Positions 14,537 through 24,726 are shown, counted from the stretch's first letter. The stretch: DNA of 57,851 nt from JANFXS01 sp022791155 (GCA_949743895.1 CATJUX010000042.1:1-57851), one strand, 5' to 3'. Notes: generated by a model from the letters alone, not told the origin. Translations and numbers: made by a program.

Positions 14537-15960
14537 GGCTGAAAAGCATATTTGCCAAACAGGCGCTTTTATATATGGGAATACTTTTTGTGTCATTCAG
14601 CGTTTTTGGAACAGGGTTTTCAATTGTCTACACAAGACAATATATGGATGATCAGCAAAAGCAGCTTATACTCCAGGGTGAAAGATTTAAGGAAAGCATG
14701 ACAAACCTATATTTCACAGGTGATGTGGATCTTTCAAGAATAAATTTCGAACTTCAAATTGTGGAGCAATATATGGGGGCAAGTGTGTTTTTTATGAACA
14801 ACAAAGGCCAGGTTTCGCTTGTGTCTTCAAGCCTTAACCAGACATGGATTGGCCGCACAATAACTGACGAGGCCGTGAACCTTGTTTTGAATGGCAAAGT
14901 TGCCACTGTCAACAGCAAGGTTGGCGGCATGTTCAATGAAACAGTTCTCACCGTGGGCTATCCAATAACAATAGGCGACAGCATACTTGGCGGAATATTT
15001 ATGTGCAAACCAATGACGGTGCTTGAGGCCGCTTCAAAGAAGATGGAGGGTGTCATATTTGGTTGTATGCTGCCTGTTTTGGCAATTGGTGCAGTTTTGA
15101 TATATTTTTCGTGCAAAACAATGACAAGACCGTTGAAAGAAATGAATAAGGCGGCGAAGATAATTGCTGACGGAAACTTTCAAAACAGAATCAACATCAC
15201 AACAAGCGATGAGGTTGGGCAGCTTGCGCAAAGTTTCAACAATATGGCTGAAAGCCTTGAAAAAAGCGAGAATAACCGCCAAAAATTTATAGCGAATATA
15301 TGCCATGACCTGCGTTCGCCGCTGACAAGCATACAAGGGTTCATAGGCGCCATAGCTGACGGAACAATTCCAGAGGAGAAGCAGGGGCACTATCTTAAAA
15401 TTGTTCTTGAAGAAACGGCACGCCTTAGCAAACTTGCCAACGACATGACAGATCTCAGCAAGGCTGAAGCCGGCGCCATAAAGCCCGAAATATGTGAGTT
15501 TGACATAAACGACATGATCAGGGATTGCCTTAATATATTTGAAAGACGCGTTGTGTCAAAAAAAATCAACACAAAAGCCATATTTGCGGAGGAAGTGACA
15601 GAGGTTGAGGCCGATCCAAACATGATACAGCGTGTTATACACAATCTTTTGGACAACTCCATAAAATTCACGCCAGAAAACGGAACAATTGCTGTTGAAA
15701 CAACTGTCAAAGGCAACAAAGTGCACATTGGCGTCAAGGACAGCGGCGTTGGGATAAATGTGGAGGAGCAAAAAAAGGTTTTTGAAAGGTTTTTCAAGGC
15801 CGACACATCAAGGGGAATGGACAAATCGGGCGTTGGTTTGGGGCTTTCAATTGTGAAGGAATTTATAAAGGCTCATGGTCAGACAATAACAGTGAAAAGT
15901 GCCGAGGGAGAGGGAACAGAGTTTGTTTTCACTTTAGATATAGCGGGAGGAAAAGCGTGA
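14533..15960 (+). CDS. Membrane sensor histidine kinase
   Basis: 475 residues starting with GTG that overlaps the regulator stop codon by four bases. Layout: membrane helix near residues 10-33, an extracytoplasmic sensor domain (~34-170), a second membrane helix (~172-195), HAMP (CKTMTRPLKEMNKAAKIIADGNF), dimerisation domain with the phospho-histidine in ICHDLRSPLTSIQG, and ATPase motifs N (HNLLDNSIKF), G1 (KDSGVGI), F and G2 (KSGVGLGLSIVKEF). It is expected to phosphorylate the upstream regulator. The stimulus is unknown. Confidence 0.95.
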   Translation: MRLKSIFAKQALLYMGILFVSFSVFGTGFSIVYTRQYMDDQQKQLILQGERFKESMTNLYFTGDVDLSRINFELQIVEQYMGASVFFMNNKGQVSLVSSSLNQTWIGRTITDEAVNLVLNGKVATVNSKVGGMFNETVLTVGYPITIGDSILGGIFMCKPMTVLEAASKKMEGVIFGCMLPVLAIGAVLIYFSCKTMTRPLKEMNKAAKIIADGNFQNRINITTSDEVGQLAQSFNNMAESLEKSENNRQKFIANICHDLRSPLTSIQGFIGAIADGTIPEEKQGHYLKIVLEETARLSKLANDMTDLSKAEAGAIKPEICEFDINDMIRDCLNIFERRVVSKKINTKAIFAEEVTEVEADPNMIQRVIHNLLDNSIKFTPENGTIAVETTVKGNKVHIGVKDSGVGINVEEQKKVFERFFKADTSRGMDKSGVGLGLSIVKEFIKAHGQTITVKSAEGEGTEFVFTLDIAGGKA

Positions 15961-16017
15961 CGCTTTTGAGATAGTTTTATATTTGATGAACTTTTAATTT
16001 TTTAGGAGGAGTTTAAC

Positions 16018-17049
16018 ATGATACGTTTTGAAAGTGATTACACTGAGGGTGCGCACAGCGAGATATTGAAAGCGCTTGAAAAAACAAACTTTGAACAAAC
16101 ATCTGGATATGGAACAGATGAATACTGTGAAAAAGCGGCGGACATAATAAGAAAACTTTGTGGTGCTGAAAATGCGGGCGTTCATTTTCTTGTTGGGGGA
16201 ACACAGACAAACACAACAGTCATAGCAGCGGCGCTGAAGCCATATCAGGGGGTTGTGAGCGCTGAAACAGGGCACATCAATGTTCACGAAACAGGGGCTA
16301 TAGAGGCCAGTGGGCACAAAGTCATCACACTTGAAAGTGACGATGGCAAAATCACAGCTGAACAGATAAAAAAGCTTCACGATGAACATTGGAGTGACGA
16401 AAGCGCTGAACACACTGTTCAGCCGGCAATGGTGTATATATCAAACCCAACAGAAAATGGAACAATATATTACAAAAATGAACTTAGGAAGATAAGCAAA
16501 GTTTGCCGTGAAACTGGAATGCTCCTTTTCATGGATGGCGCACGCATGGGATATGGCCTGGCTGCAAAAAGCAATGACATGACACTTAAGGATATAGCCG
16601 AACTGTGCGATGTGTTTTACATTGGCGGCACAAAGGTTGGAGCGCTTTTTGGCGAAGCAGTTGTGATAACAAACAAAAATTTGGACAAAGAATTCCGTTA
16701 TTCAATAAAACAAAGAGGCGGAATGCTTGCAAAAGGGCGCCTTCTGGGGATCCAGTTTGTGACGCTTTTTGAAAACGGGTTATATTTTGATATATCTGAA
16801 CATGCCAACAGACTTGCCATTATGCTCAAAGACGCATTTGTTTCAAGGGGCTGGAAGCTTTTGTATGACTCGGACACAAACCAGCAGTTTCCAATAATTC
16901 CCAATGAAAAACTGAAAATCATAGGCGAAAAATATTCATTTTCAACAATAAAAAAATTTGATGAAACAACGGCCGTGCGCTTTTGCACAAGCTGGGCAAC
17001 AAAAGAGGAAAATGTTTTGGCACTGATTGACTGTGTGAAAAATGTTTGA
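16018..17049 (+). CDS. Threonine aldolase-like PLP enzyme
   Basis: 343 residues of the beta-eliminating lyase/low-specificity threonine aldolase fold (fold type I PLP). Visible: FESDYTEGAHSEILKALEKTN at the start, LVGGTQTNTTVIAAAL, ETGHINVHETGAIEASGHKV, FMDGARMGYGL and the PLP lysine region YIGGTKVGALFGEAVV. The likely reaction is cleavage of (allo-)threonine to glycine and acetaldehyde; this subgroup has not always been tested biochemically. AGGAGG sits about nine bases before the ATG. It appears monocistronic. Confidence 0.88.
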   Translation: MIRFESDYTEGAHSEILKALEKTNFEQTSGYGTDEYCEKAADIIRKLCGAENAGVHFLVGGTQTNTTVIAAALKPYQGVVSAETGHINVHETGAIEASGHKVITLESDDGKITAEQIKKLHDEHWSDESAEHTVQPAMVYISNPTENGTIYYKNELRKISKVCRETGMLLFMDGARMGYGLAAKSNDMTLKDIAELCDVFYIGGTKVGALFGEAVVITNKNLDKEFRYSIKQRGGMLAKGRLLGIQFVTLFENGLYFDISEHANRLAIMLKDAFVSRGWKLLYDSDTNQQFPIIPNEKLKIIGEKYSFSTIKKFDETTAVRFCTSWATKEENVLALIDCVKNV

Positions 17050-17465
17050 CTGCAAAAAACATTTTTTGGCGAAAAACAGGCTTGTTTGTGGGGTTTGATT
17101 TTTTTTGAATTAGAACACAACCAATCGAATTTCAATTGGCACAAAAAGAATAACAATCGAAAATTGAATTGCTTACAACATTTATGTATGTTATTTATAT
17201 GATTTTAGAATTTTGACACATGTTTTTGTGATTTTTTAATAAAATTACATATATATTGCTCAAAAAAATGATAATATTTTTATTTTGTGGCAATTGTATG
17301 AAATAATTATACGTGGTATAATCAATAATAACGGATTTGGTTTTTTATACCAGTTATTATTTATTTGGCCATTGTTCTTGTTTTGCGAATGTTCAAAAAA
17401 ATGAATGCCAAAGGCCAAAACTTGAAACAGCCATATCCGCTATCAATAAACGGGAGGGATTTGAT
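17050..17465. other. Intergenic region with ppdK promoter
   Basis: AT-rich region without a supported gene. An AT-rich hairpin (17038-17066) overlapping the preceding stop may end that transcript. The ppdK promoter lies at 17294-17322. An in-frame upward extension of ppdK through 17337-17465 has no ribosome site and no family similarity. Confidence 0.5.
17294..17322 (+). promoter_or_regulatory. Promoter of ppdK
   Basis: TTGTAT (17294-17299), a 17-base spacer and TATAAT (17317-17322), giving a leader of about 135 nt. Confidence 0.6.
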
Positions 17466-20096
17466 ATGGTAAAGAAATATGTTTATATGTTCACGGAGGG
17501 CAACGCCGACATGAGAAATCTTCTTGGCGGCAAAGGCGCCAATTTGGCCGAAATGACAAATATGGGCCTTCCGATTCCTCAGGGGTTTACAGTTACAACT
17601 GAAACATGCACTGAGTTCAATGAAAACAACAAGGTTTTCAACAACGAAATGAAAGAACAAATTAACAAAGCTGTTGAGAAATTAGAAGAAATCGCAGGCA
17701 AAAAACTGGGAGCCAATGAAAATCCTCTTCTCGTTTCAGTTCGTTCTGGCGCAAGGGCTTCAATGCCCGGCATGATGGACACTGTGTTGAACCTAGGGTT
17801 GAACGACGTGTCTGTTGAGGGCCTTGCAAAAGCCACAAACAACCCTCGTTTTGCATATGACAGCTACAGAAGGTTTATAATGATGTTTGCTGACGTTGTC
17901 ATTGGCGTTTCAAAATCTAAATTTGAAAGACACTTAGACAAATTCAAAGAGGAAAAGGGATATAAATTTGATCCGGAACTGACAGCCGACGATTTGAAAC
18001 AGGTTGCAAACGACTTTAAGGCAATATATCTTGAAGATCAGGGCGTTCCTTTCCCACAGGAGCCAACGGAACAGCTCTACAGCGCCATAAAAGCTGTTTT
18101 CCATTCCTGGGACAACCCACGCGCCTTCGTTTATAGAAGAATGAACGACATTCCATATAGCTGGGGAACTGCTGTCAACGTTCAAATGATGGTTTTTGGA
18201 AACATGGGTGACACTTCGGGCACAGGCGTTGCTTTCACAAGAAATGCCGCCACAGGTGAAAACGCCATGTTTGGCGAGTATCTCATAAATGCGCAAGGCG
18301 AAGACGTTGTTGCCGGTGTGCGCACTCCAAAGCCAATTGCAACGCTCAAAGAGGATATGCCGGCTGTCTACGAACAGTTCTGTGACATTGCGCATAAACT
18401 TGAACAGCACTATAAAGACATGCAGGACATGGAATTCACAATTGAAAACGGAAAGCTTTTCTTCCTTCAAACAAGAAATGGCAAAAGAACGGCCAACGCC
18501 GCGCTGAAAATTGCTGTTGAAATGGTGAGCGAAGGACTCATAACAGAGGAAGAAGCGCTTTTGAAGGTTGAACCAAAACAGCTTGATCAACTGCTTCATC
18601 CAGCTTTTGATCAGAAAAAACTTAAAGAAGCAAAATCCCTTGGCAAAGGGCTTCCCGCTTCTCCAGGAGCAGGAGCAGGAAAGGTTTATTTCACAGCGGA
18701 GGAGGCCAAAAATGCCGCCGAAAACGGTGAAAGAGTTGTGCTTGTGCGCCTTGAAACATCACCAGAAGACATTGAAGGAATGGCCGCTGCACAAGGAATT
18801 CTCACAGTCCGCGGCGGAATGACAAGCCATGCGGCTGTTGTTGCCCGTGGAATGGGCCGTTGCTGTGTTTCCGGCTGTGAAGAAATTAAAATGGATGAAG
18901 CTGCCAAAACATTCACATTGGGCGGAAAAACATTCAAAGAGGGAGACTATATATCAATTGACGGAGCCACAGGATTTATATATGGCGAGGACATTCCAAC
19001 AACAGAGCCAGAAATTTCAGGCGATTTTGCCAAATTTATGAGCTGGGCCGACAGAGTGAGAAACCTCAAAGTGAGAACAAATGCCGACACTCCAAAAGAC
19101 GCGGCAAAAGCCGTTGAGTTTGGCGCCGAGGGCATTGGCCTCACAAGGACAGAGCATATGTTCTTTGAGGAAAACCGCATACTTAAGTTCAGGGAAGTTA
19201 TACTTTCTGACAGCGTTGAAGAAAGAACAGCCAACCTTGAGGCAATACGCCCGTTCCAAGAAGAAGACTTTGTTGGAATTTATGAAGCAATGGGAGAAAG
19301 GCCAGTCACAATTAGACTTCTTGACCCGCCACTTCATGAGTTCCTTCCAACTGCTGATGAGGACTTTGCAGTCATTGCCAAAGAAATGGGAAAAACTGTT
19401 GATGAACTCAAAATCAAGGCAAAAGCGCTTCATGAGCTTAACCCAATGATGGGCCACAGAGGCTGCCGCCTTGCTGTGAGCTATCCTGAAATAGCTGAAA
19501 TGCAGGCCAAAGCGATCATAAGTGCCGCCATAAGGGTTAAAAAAGAAAAAGGATATAACATTGTTCCTGAAATTATGATACCTCTTGTGGGCGATGTCAA
19601 AGAGTTGAGCTTTGTTAAAAAGATTATCGACGAGACAGCCCAAAAGATTATTGCTGAAAGCGGCATTGAGCTTAAATATCTTGTTGGAACAATGATTGAA
19701 ATTCCAAGGGCATGTTTGACAGCCAATGAGATAGCCAAAGAGGCCGAATTCTTCTCATTTGGAACAAACGACCTCACTCAGATGACATATGGCCTGTCAC
19801 GTGACGACGCCGGAAGGATACTTGCTGACTATATTGACAAAAAAATATATGAAGGCGATCCTACAGCCAAGCTTGACAGAAGTGGCGTTGGCGAACTCAT
19901 GAAAATGGCTGTTGAAAAGGGCCGTGGCCAGCGTGCGGATCTCCACTTGGGAATTTGCGGCGAGCATGGCGGCGATCCTTCTTCAGTTGAATTTTGCCAT
20001 ATGATTGGCCTTGACTATGTTTCGTGCTCACCTTTCCGCGTTCCTATTGCGCGGCTTGCAGCAGCACAGGCGGCGATAAAAGAGCCAAGAAAATGA
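17466..20096 (+). CDS. ppdK: Pyruvate, phosphate dikinase
   Basis: This enzyme interconverts pyruvate + ATP + Pi with PEP + AMP + PPi; in anaerobes it often serves glycolysis with pyrophosphate. The 876-residue length matches the clostridial enzyme. The N-terminal ATP-grasp domain begins LLGGKGANLAEMTNMGLPIPQGFTV. The phospho-histidine lies in GGMTSHAAVVARGMGRCCVSG (about residues 452-472). The C-terminal PEP/pyruvate barrel has GLTRTEHMFF, FSFGTNDLTQMTYGLSRDDAG and the catalytic cysteine in LGICGEHGGDP. ATG 17466 is preceded by GGGAGG, and the encoded start MVKKYVYMFTEGNA is typical of the family. A terminator follows. Confidence 0.98.
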   Translation: MVKKYVYMFTEGNADMRNLLGGKGANLAEMTNMGLPIPQGFTVTTETCTEFNENNKVFNNEMKEQINKAVEKLEEIAGKKLGANENPLLVSVRSGARASMPGMMDTVLNLGLNDVSVEGLAKATNNPRFAYDSYRRFIMMFADVVIGVSKSKFERHLDKFKEEKGYKFDPELTADDLKQVANDFKAIYLEDQGVPFPQEPTEQLYSAIKAVFHSWDNPRAFVYRRMNDIPYSWGTAVNVQMMVFGNMGDTSGTGVAFTRNAATGENAMFGEYLINAQGEDVVAGVRTPKPIATLKEDMPAVYEQFCDIAHKLEQHYKDMQDMEFTIENGKLFFLQTRNGKRTANAALKIAVEMVSEGLITEEEALLKVEPKQLDQLLHPAFDQKKLKEAKSLGKGLPASPGAGAGKVYFTAEEAKNAAENGERVVLVRLETSPEDIEGMAAAQGILTVRGGMTSHAAVVARGMGRCCVSGCEEIKMDEAAKTFTLGGKTFKEGDYISIDGATGFIYGEDIPTTEPEISGDFAKFMSWADRVRNLKVRTNADTPKDAAKAVEFGAEGIGLTRTEHMFFEENRILKFREVILSDSVEERTANLEAIRPFQEEDFVGIYEAMGERPVTIRLLDPPLHEFLPTADEDFAVIAKEMGKTVDELKIKAKALHELNPMMGHRGCRLAVSYPEIAEMQAKAIISAAIRVKKEKGYNIVPEIMIPLVGDVKELSFVKKIIDETAQKIIAESGIELKYLVGTMIEIPRACLTANEIAKEAEFFSFGTNDLTQMTYGLSRDDAGRILADYIDKKIYEGDPTAKLDRSGVGELMKMAVEKGRGQRADLHLGICGEHGGDPSSVEFCHMIGLDYVSCSPFRVPIARLAAAQAAIKEPRK

Positions 20097-20152
20097 CATC
20101 AGTCATAGCTGATATTTAATCTTTTTATAAATTCTCACCATATAACCCACAT

Positions 20153-20177
20153 AAGGAGGCGGAAACGTCTCCTTTTT
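20153..20177 (+). terminator. Terminator after ppdK
   Basis: AAGGAGGC (20153-20160) and GTCTCCTT (20167-20174) form a hairpin followed by a short T run. Confidence 0.6.
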
Positions 20178-20906
20178 GTGTGTTCAAAATTTGGTTCACA
20201 AAAGAAACAATGCACATAGTGAATTTTTCACTTTGGCTGTGAATCTGTTGATAAATATTAATGCTGTGAGAGCGCTGTGTGCAGGCCATGTGAGAGACAT
20301 GGCCGCAATCACGTTTTACATAGTGGAATTTGAGAGTTTGCCGAAAAAGAGTGCAACAGAAACTGAATCAAATAATGTTTGGTTTTTTGGCACAGCATAA
20401 ACTTGCTTTTGATATGCTTAAAAAATGACAACGAAATTTTGCAACACTCATAAATATCAACCAATTTTAACTGTGTGCCAAAAATATGGTTTTAATTTTC
20501 GCTTGCCCAATTTTGACTACATTTTAATGCAAATGTACTGAATTGGTGATATAATCAAAATATAAAAATTTATTTTTGAAATAAAATGATATTTGCTTGA
20601 AGCATAACATTCAAATGTTGCAAATGCAATTGTTTCATGCTGAAATCAATGCTTTTATGGTTCTGATGAATTATATGTGAAAGAAAATTTCGACAACCTC
20701 AAACTATTGCAAAAGCTTTTGCCTGCGGGATTTGTATAGACAAAGCTGCTGCAAAGTGCAAAAAAATCTTATGGAACACATTACATTAACCACAATTTGA
20801 AAAACTGTTTGAACCATATAATATGGCTGTTTGCTCTGCATTGTGAATGCTTTGGCACATGGCGTGGAAATGATTCAAAAAAGCTTAAATGAAAGGAAAT
20901 GGGCTT
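20178..20906. other. Long AT-rich gene-free region before an ABC exporter
   Basis: About 730 bases with no convincing gene; the single 74-codon frame at 20176-20400 has no ribosome site or family similarity. An extended -10 element (TGATATAAT) lies at 20547-20555, which would give a leader of about 345 nt for the exporter gene. Confidence 0.4.
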
Positions 20907-22655
20907 ATGTCATCATGTGATTTTAAGAAAAATTCGGAATTTCAAATTTTTATATCATATTTCAAGCCGCACAGAAAACTGTTCATTTTGGACATGACAT
21001 GTGCATTTGCCATTGCAATGATTGATTTGGCTTTTCCATTTGTGTCAAGATGGTGCATGTATACACTGCTTCCAGAGAATGAATGGGCAGTTTTTTGGGC
21101 AGTTATGGCTGTTGTTTTCATTGCATATGTGTTGCGTTCTTTGTTTACATATATAATTTGGTATTGGGGACACAATTTTGGCATACTTGTGGAAACTGAC
21201 ATAAGACGTGACTTGTTTAGTCATATACAAAAACTAAGCTTTGATTATTTTGACAACAATCGTGTCGGACAGCTTATGAGCCGGCTAACGGCAGATTTGT
21301 TTGATATAACTGAGCTGGCACACCATGCTCCTGAAGATTTGTTTGTTTCAAGTGTAACAATATTGGGTGCATTGGTTGTTATGTTTTCAATTCAGTGGCG
21401 GCTTGCCATTGTGATTGCGCTCATGATCCCAATATTTTTGTTTGTTATATGGCGGTGCCGCAAGTCATTGCGAGACGTTTCCATAGATGTGAAACAGACA
21501 ACTGCTTTTATCAATGCGGAGTTTGAATCGGGCTTGTCAGGCATAAAAACGGCAAAAGCATTTGCCAATGAGGCTGAGGAGCTCAACAAATTTGATGCGG
21601 CCAACCATTCGTTCAAACGTTCTAAAAGGCAATATCATAAATCAATGGCGCGTTTTAATTCTGTTTTGGAATTTTTCATGTGCACGCTTTCTGTTGCCGT
21701 GATTGCCGTGGGAGGTGCGCTGATTATGAAAGGTGAACTTAATGTCATAGATTTGATCACATTCAGCCTTTATGTGACGGCATTCATCAACCCTATACGC
21801 CGCTTGTCAGCAACATCAGAGCTTTTGGCGAATGGAATGGCAGGCTTGCACCGTTTTGTTGAACTCATGAGAACAGAGCCGGCATTTGTCGATGCACCTG
21901 ATGCAAAGCCTCTTCAAAATGTAAAGGGCGAAATTTCATTGGAGCATGTGAGTTTTGCATATTATGAAAATGGTGATGTTCTGCATGACATATCGCTTCA
22001 AATCAAGGCGGGTGAGACGATTGCTTTTGTTGGCCATTCAGGAGGAGGAAAGACGACATTAAGTCAGCTTATTCCGCGTTTTTATGATGTAAGCAATGGT
22101 TCGATATATGTTGATGAGCACGACATAAGGAATGTGACTCAGGAATCGCTTCATCAAAACATTGGTGTTGTGGCGCAGGATGTTTTTCTGTTTGCGGCCA
22201 GTGTTGCCGAAAACATACGCTATGGCCGGCTTGATGCGACAATGGAAGATGTTGTTGAAGCCTCAAAATTGGCCGAGATCTATGATGATATAATGGCCAT
22301 GCCCGAAGGTTTTGAAACAAATGTGGGTGAAAGAGGGGTTTTGCTTTCGGGCGGACAAAAACAGCGAATTTCTATTGCGCGGATTTTTTTGAAAAATCCA
22401 GCTATATTGATTTTGGATGAGGCAACTTCTGCACTTGACAGTGTCACGGAAGCAAAGATACAAAAAACATTTGAAAAGCTGTCCGTTGGGCGAACCACAA
22501 TTGTGATTGCACACCGTCTGTCCACGGTCAAAAATGCGAACCGCATTGCTGTGATTGATGAAGGGAATATAGTGGAACTGGGTTCGCATGAAGAACTTAT
22601 GAGAATTGACGGAGCATATGCTGCATTGGTGAAAACACAGGAACTTAAAGAATAG
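20907..22655 (+). CDS. ABC exporter half-transporter (membrane plus ATPase)
   Basis: 582 residues. Residues ~1-320 form a six-helix type I exporter membrane domain (PFVSRWCMYTLLP, FVSSVTILGALVVMF, VAVIAVGGALIMKG). The rest is the ATPase: Walker A GHSGGGKT, Q-loop VVAQDVFLFAASVAENIRYGR, signature LLSGGQKQRISIAR, Walker B ILILDEATSALD and H-loop IVIAHRLSTV. Such proteins work as dimers and export drugs, lipids or peptides. With no partner gene nearby it is probably a homodimer of the MsbA/LmrA type; the substrate is unknown. ATG 20907 has AAAGGA nine bases upstream; an earlier ATG at 20889 has none. Confidence 0.92.
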   Translation: MSSCDFKKNSEFQIFISYFKPHRKLFILDMTCAFAIAMIDLAFPFVSRWCMYTLLPENEWAVFWAVMAVVFIAYVLRSLFTYIIWYWGHNFGILVETDIRRDLFSHIQKLSFDYFDNNRVGQLMSRLTADLFDITELAHHAPEDLFVSSVTILGALVVMFSIQWRLAIVIALMIPIFLFVIWRCRKSLRDVSIDVKQTTAFINAEFESGLSGIKTAKAFANEAEELNKFDAANHSFKRSKRQYHKSMARFNSVLEFFMCTLSVAVIAVGGALIMKGELNVIDLITFSLYVTAFINPIRRLSATSELLANGMAGLHRFVELMRTEPAFVDAPDAKPLQNVKGEISLEHVSFAYYENGDVLHDISLQIKAGETIAFVGHSGGGKTTLSQLIPRFYDVSNGSIYVDEHDIRNVTQESLHQNIGVVAQDVFLFAASVAENIRYGRLDATMEDVVEASKLAEIYDDIMAMPEGFETNVGERGVLLSGGQKQRISIARIFLKNPAILILDEATSALDSVTEAKIQKTFEKLSVGRTTIVIAHRLSTVKNANRIAVIDEGNIVELGSHEELMRIDGAYAALVKTQELKE

Positions 22656-22711
22656 CATTTTTATATAAAGCTGAAGCGGCGCCAAAAATGATTTAATGCC
22701 GTTAAAGCATG

Positions 22712-22754
22712 AAAAAGCTCTAAAAACATATATAAAATGGATTTAGAGCTTTTT
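22712..22754. terminator. Bidirectional terminator
   Basis: AAAAAGCTCTAAA and TTTAGAGCTTTTT form a long stem with A and T runs on the two sides. It can stop the exporter transcript from the left and the aldolase operon transcript from the right. Confidence 0.75.
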
Positions 22755-22836
22755 GTTTGTGCTGAGAGAATATTAAAATTTGAATTTTTATAAAACAGAT
22801 TCTGTGCTGTTCATAAAGCTGAACTTTTTTTGCGGT

Positions 22837-23844
22837 TTATTTTTTTTGTGCAAGCTGATATGCCACATCAACAATCATGTCTTCCTGACCGCCAACCATT
22901 CGGCGTTTTCCAAGCTCAATGAGAATGTCGCGCGGATTGAGGTTGAATTTTTCAGCGGCTCTATATGTGTGAAGAAGAAAACTGGAATAAACACCGGCGT
23001 AGCCAAGCATGAGAGGCGCTGTTTTGATGACCTGAGGTCTGTGCATAATTGGTTCCACAATGTCCTCGGCAACGTCTTGAAGGCCATACATGTCAAGGCC
23101 CGTGTTATAGCCAAGTCTGTCAAAAACAGCGGCAAGAACTTCAAGCTGTGTGTTTCCGGCGCCGGCACCAAGGCCACGGCATGTGGCGTCAATATATGTG
23201 GCGCCCGCTTCAACAGCGGCTATAGAATTGGCTATGGCAAGGCCAAGATTGTTGTGGGCATGGAAGCCAACAGGAATGTCAAGGCCGTCAACAAGTGTTT
23301 TAACTCTTTCACTGACTTCGTTTGGAAGCAGGTGTCCAGATGAATCGGCAAGGTTTATATATTCAGCTCCTGCCTCCTGAAATATTTTGGCCTGTTCCAA
23401 AAGCTTTTCAGGTGATGCCATGTGAACCATCATGAGGAATCCAACAGCCATCATTCCCATTTTTTTGGCCGCTTGTATGTGCTGAATTCCAACATCGGCC
23501 TCTGTGCAGTGAGTGGCAACTCTGACAACTCTTGCGCCATTTTCATAGGCTTCCTCAAGATCCTCAATTGTGCCTATTCCGGGAAGAAGCAATATTGCCT
23601 GTTTTGCATTTTTGATGACTGTGCTTGCAGATTTGATCAAATCCATTTCGTTGTATTTTGAGAAACCATAGTTGATTGTGGAGCCTGTGATGCCGTCGCC
23701 ATGAGCGCATTCAATTATGTCAACGCCTGTTTTGTCAAGGCCGCCTGCAATGGCTGCCACTTGTTCAGGAGAAAAGCTGTGGCTGACAGCATGGCTTCCA
23801 TCCCGCAATGTTGTGTCAACTATGTTTATTTTACGTTTTTCCAT
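22837..23844 (-). CDS. mhpE: 4-hydroxy-2-oxovalerate aldolase
   Basis: 335 residues. The family enzyme splits 4-hydroxy-2-oxopentanoate into pyruvate and acetaldehyde and channels the aldehyde to a partner dehydrogenase. It is a HMGL-like TIM barrel: VDTTLRDGSHAVSHSF at the start (metal aspartate and catalytic arginine), ADSSGHLLPNEV, and GFHAHNNLGLAIANSIAAVEAG carrying two metal-binding histidines. The C-terminal region (YAGVYSSFLLHTYRAAEKF) is the usual partner-contact domain. GAGGGGG precedes the start. The dehydrogenase gene is 15 bases upstream. No other meta-cleavage genes are nearby, so the physiological substrate is uncertain. Confidence 0.92.
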   Translation of the reverse strand: MEKRKINIVDTTLRDGSHAVSHSFSPEQVAAIAGGLDKTGVDIIECAHGDGITGSTINYGFSKYNEMDLIKSASTVIKNAKQAILLLPGIGTIEDLEEAYENGARVVRVATHCTEADVGIQHIQAAKKMGMMAVGFLMMVHMASPEKLLEQAKIFQEAGAEYINLADSSGHLLPNEVSERVKTLVDGLDIPVGFHAHNNLGLAIANSIAAVEAGATYIDATCRGLGAGAGNTQLEVLAAVFDRLGYNTGLDMYGLQDVAEDIVEPIMHRPQVIKTAPLMLGYAGVYSSFLLHTYRAAEKFNLNPRDILIELGKRRMVGGQEDMIVDVAYQLAQKK

Positions 23845-23859
23845 TTATATTTCCCCCTC

Positions 23860-24726
23860 TTATTTGTTCAGCATTTTGGCGGCGAGTTTTTCGGCCACGG
23901 CAATAGCGGCAGAGTTTATTATGTCTAAATTTCCAGAATATTTTGGAAGAAAATCTCCGGCACCCTCAACTTGAATTATAACAGTGACTTTGTTTCCGTC
24001 AACAATAGGCGGAACGCGCAGCTGATAGCCCGGCGTATATTGCTGAACCTCGGCTATTCTTTTGTTCACAGCCTCAATGATTGCTTTTTCATCAGGATTT
24101 TTGACAATTGTGTATATCGTGTTGCACATCATGACTGGTGGCTCGGCTGGATTGAGTATTATAATGGCTTTTGCCCTGTCGGCCCCGCCTATTATTTCAA
24201 GACCTTTTCTTGTTGTCTGTGTGAACTCGTCAATGCTGGCTCTTGTTCCAGGGCCGGCGCTTTTTGAAGAAAGGCTTGCAACAATTTCGGAATATTCAAC
24301 GTCGGCAACACTGTTTATGGCGTTGACAATTGGAATTGTTGCCTGACCGCCGCATGTGACCATATTGAAGTTGTCAACATCCTGAAGGCTGTCAAGGTTC
24401 ACACATGGAACAACATAAGGGCCAACAGCGGCCGGAGTCATGTCAATGGCAATTTTTCCGGCGGCTTTGAGGACAGGGGCGTTGGCAAGATGCGCGCTTG
24501 CAAGTGTGGCGTCAAAAACAATTTTAACTTCAGGGTCGTCAGCGATTGCCTGAACGCCGTTTGTTGATGTTTTGAAGCCGAGGCCGGCGGCTCTTTTGAG
24601 ACCTTCGCTTTCAACAATTCCTGTCATAAAGTCCATTTGCAGGTTTTGGCTTCTCATAACCTTATACATAAGGTCTGTTCCTATGTTGCCAGGGCCAATT
24701 ATGCCAACCTTAATTCTATTTTCCAT
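23860..24726 (-). CDS. mhpF: Acetaldehyde dehydrogenase (acylating)
   Basis: 288 residues, DmpF/MhpF family. It oxidises acetaldehyde to acetyl-CoA with NAD+ and CoA, or runs in reverse. The N-terminal Rossmann segment GIIGPGNIGTDLMYKVMRS and the catalytic cysteine in NMVTCGGQATIPIVNAINSVADVEY are visible. GAAGGGAG precedes the ATG at 24726. It forms a channelled complex with the aldolase encoded just downstream. In an anaerobe the pair could turn hydroxy-keto acids into pyruvate plus acetyl-CoA (inference). A possible own promoter lies at 24760-24788. Confidence 0.93.
   Translation of the reverse strand: MENRIKVGIIGPGNIGTDLMYKVMRSQNLQMDFMTGIVESEGLKRAAGLGFKTSTNGVQAIADDPEVKIVFDATLASAHLANAPVLKAAGKIAIDMTPAAVGPYVVPCVNLDSLQDVDNFNMVTCGGQATIPIVNAINSVADVEYSEIVASLSSKSAGPGTRASIDEFTQTTRKGLEIIGGADRAKAIIILNPAEPPVMMCNTIYTIVKNPDEKAIIEAVNKRIAEVQQYTPGYQLRVPPIVDGNKVTVIIQVEGAGDFLPKYSGNLDIINSAAIAVAEKLAAKMLNK

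Noticed and set aside
17337..17465. N-terminal extension of ppdK
   Set aside because: The extra 43 residues overlap the region just after the promoter, lack a ribosome site and do not belong to the family.
20176..20400. 74-codon plus-strand frame in the gap after ppdK
   Set aside because: It starts at the ppdK terminator, has no ribosome site and no recognisable sequence pattern.
22780..23343. 187-codon plus-strand frame opposite the aldolase gene
   Set aside because: The aldolase on the other strand carries intact catalytic motifs; this frame has none.
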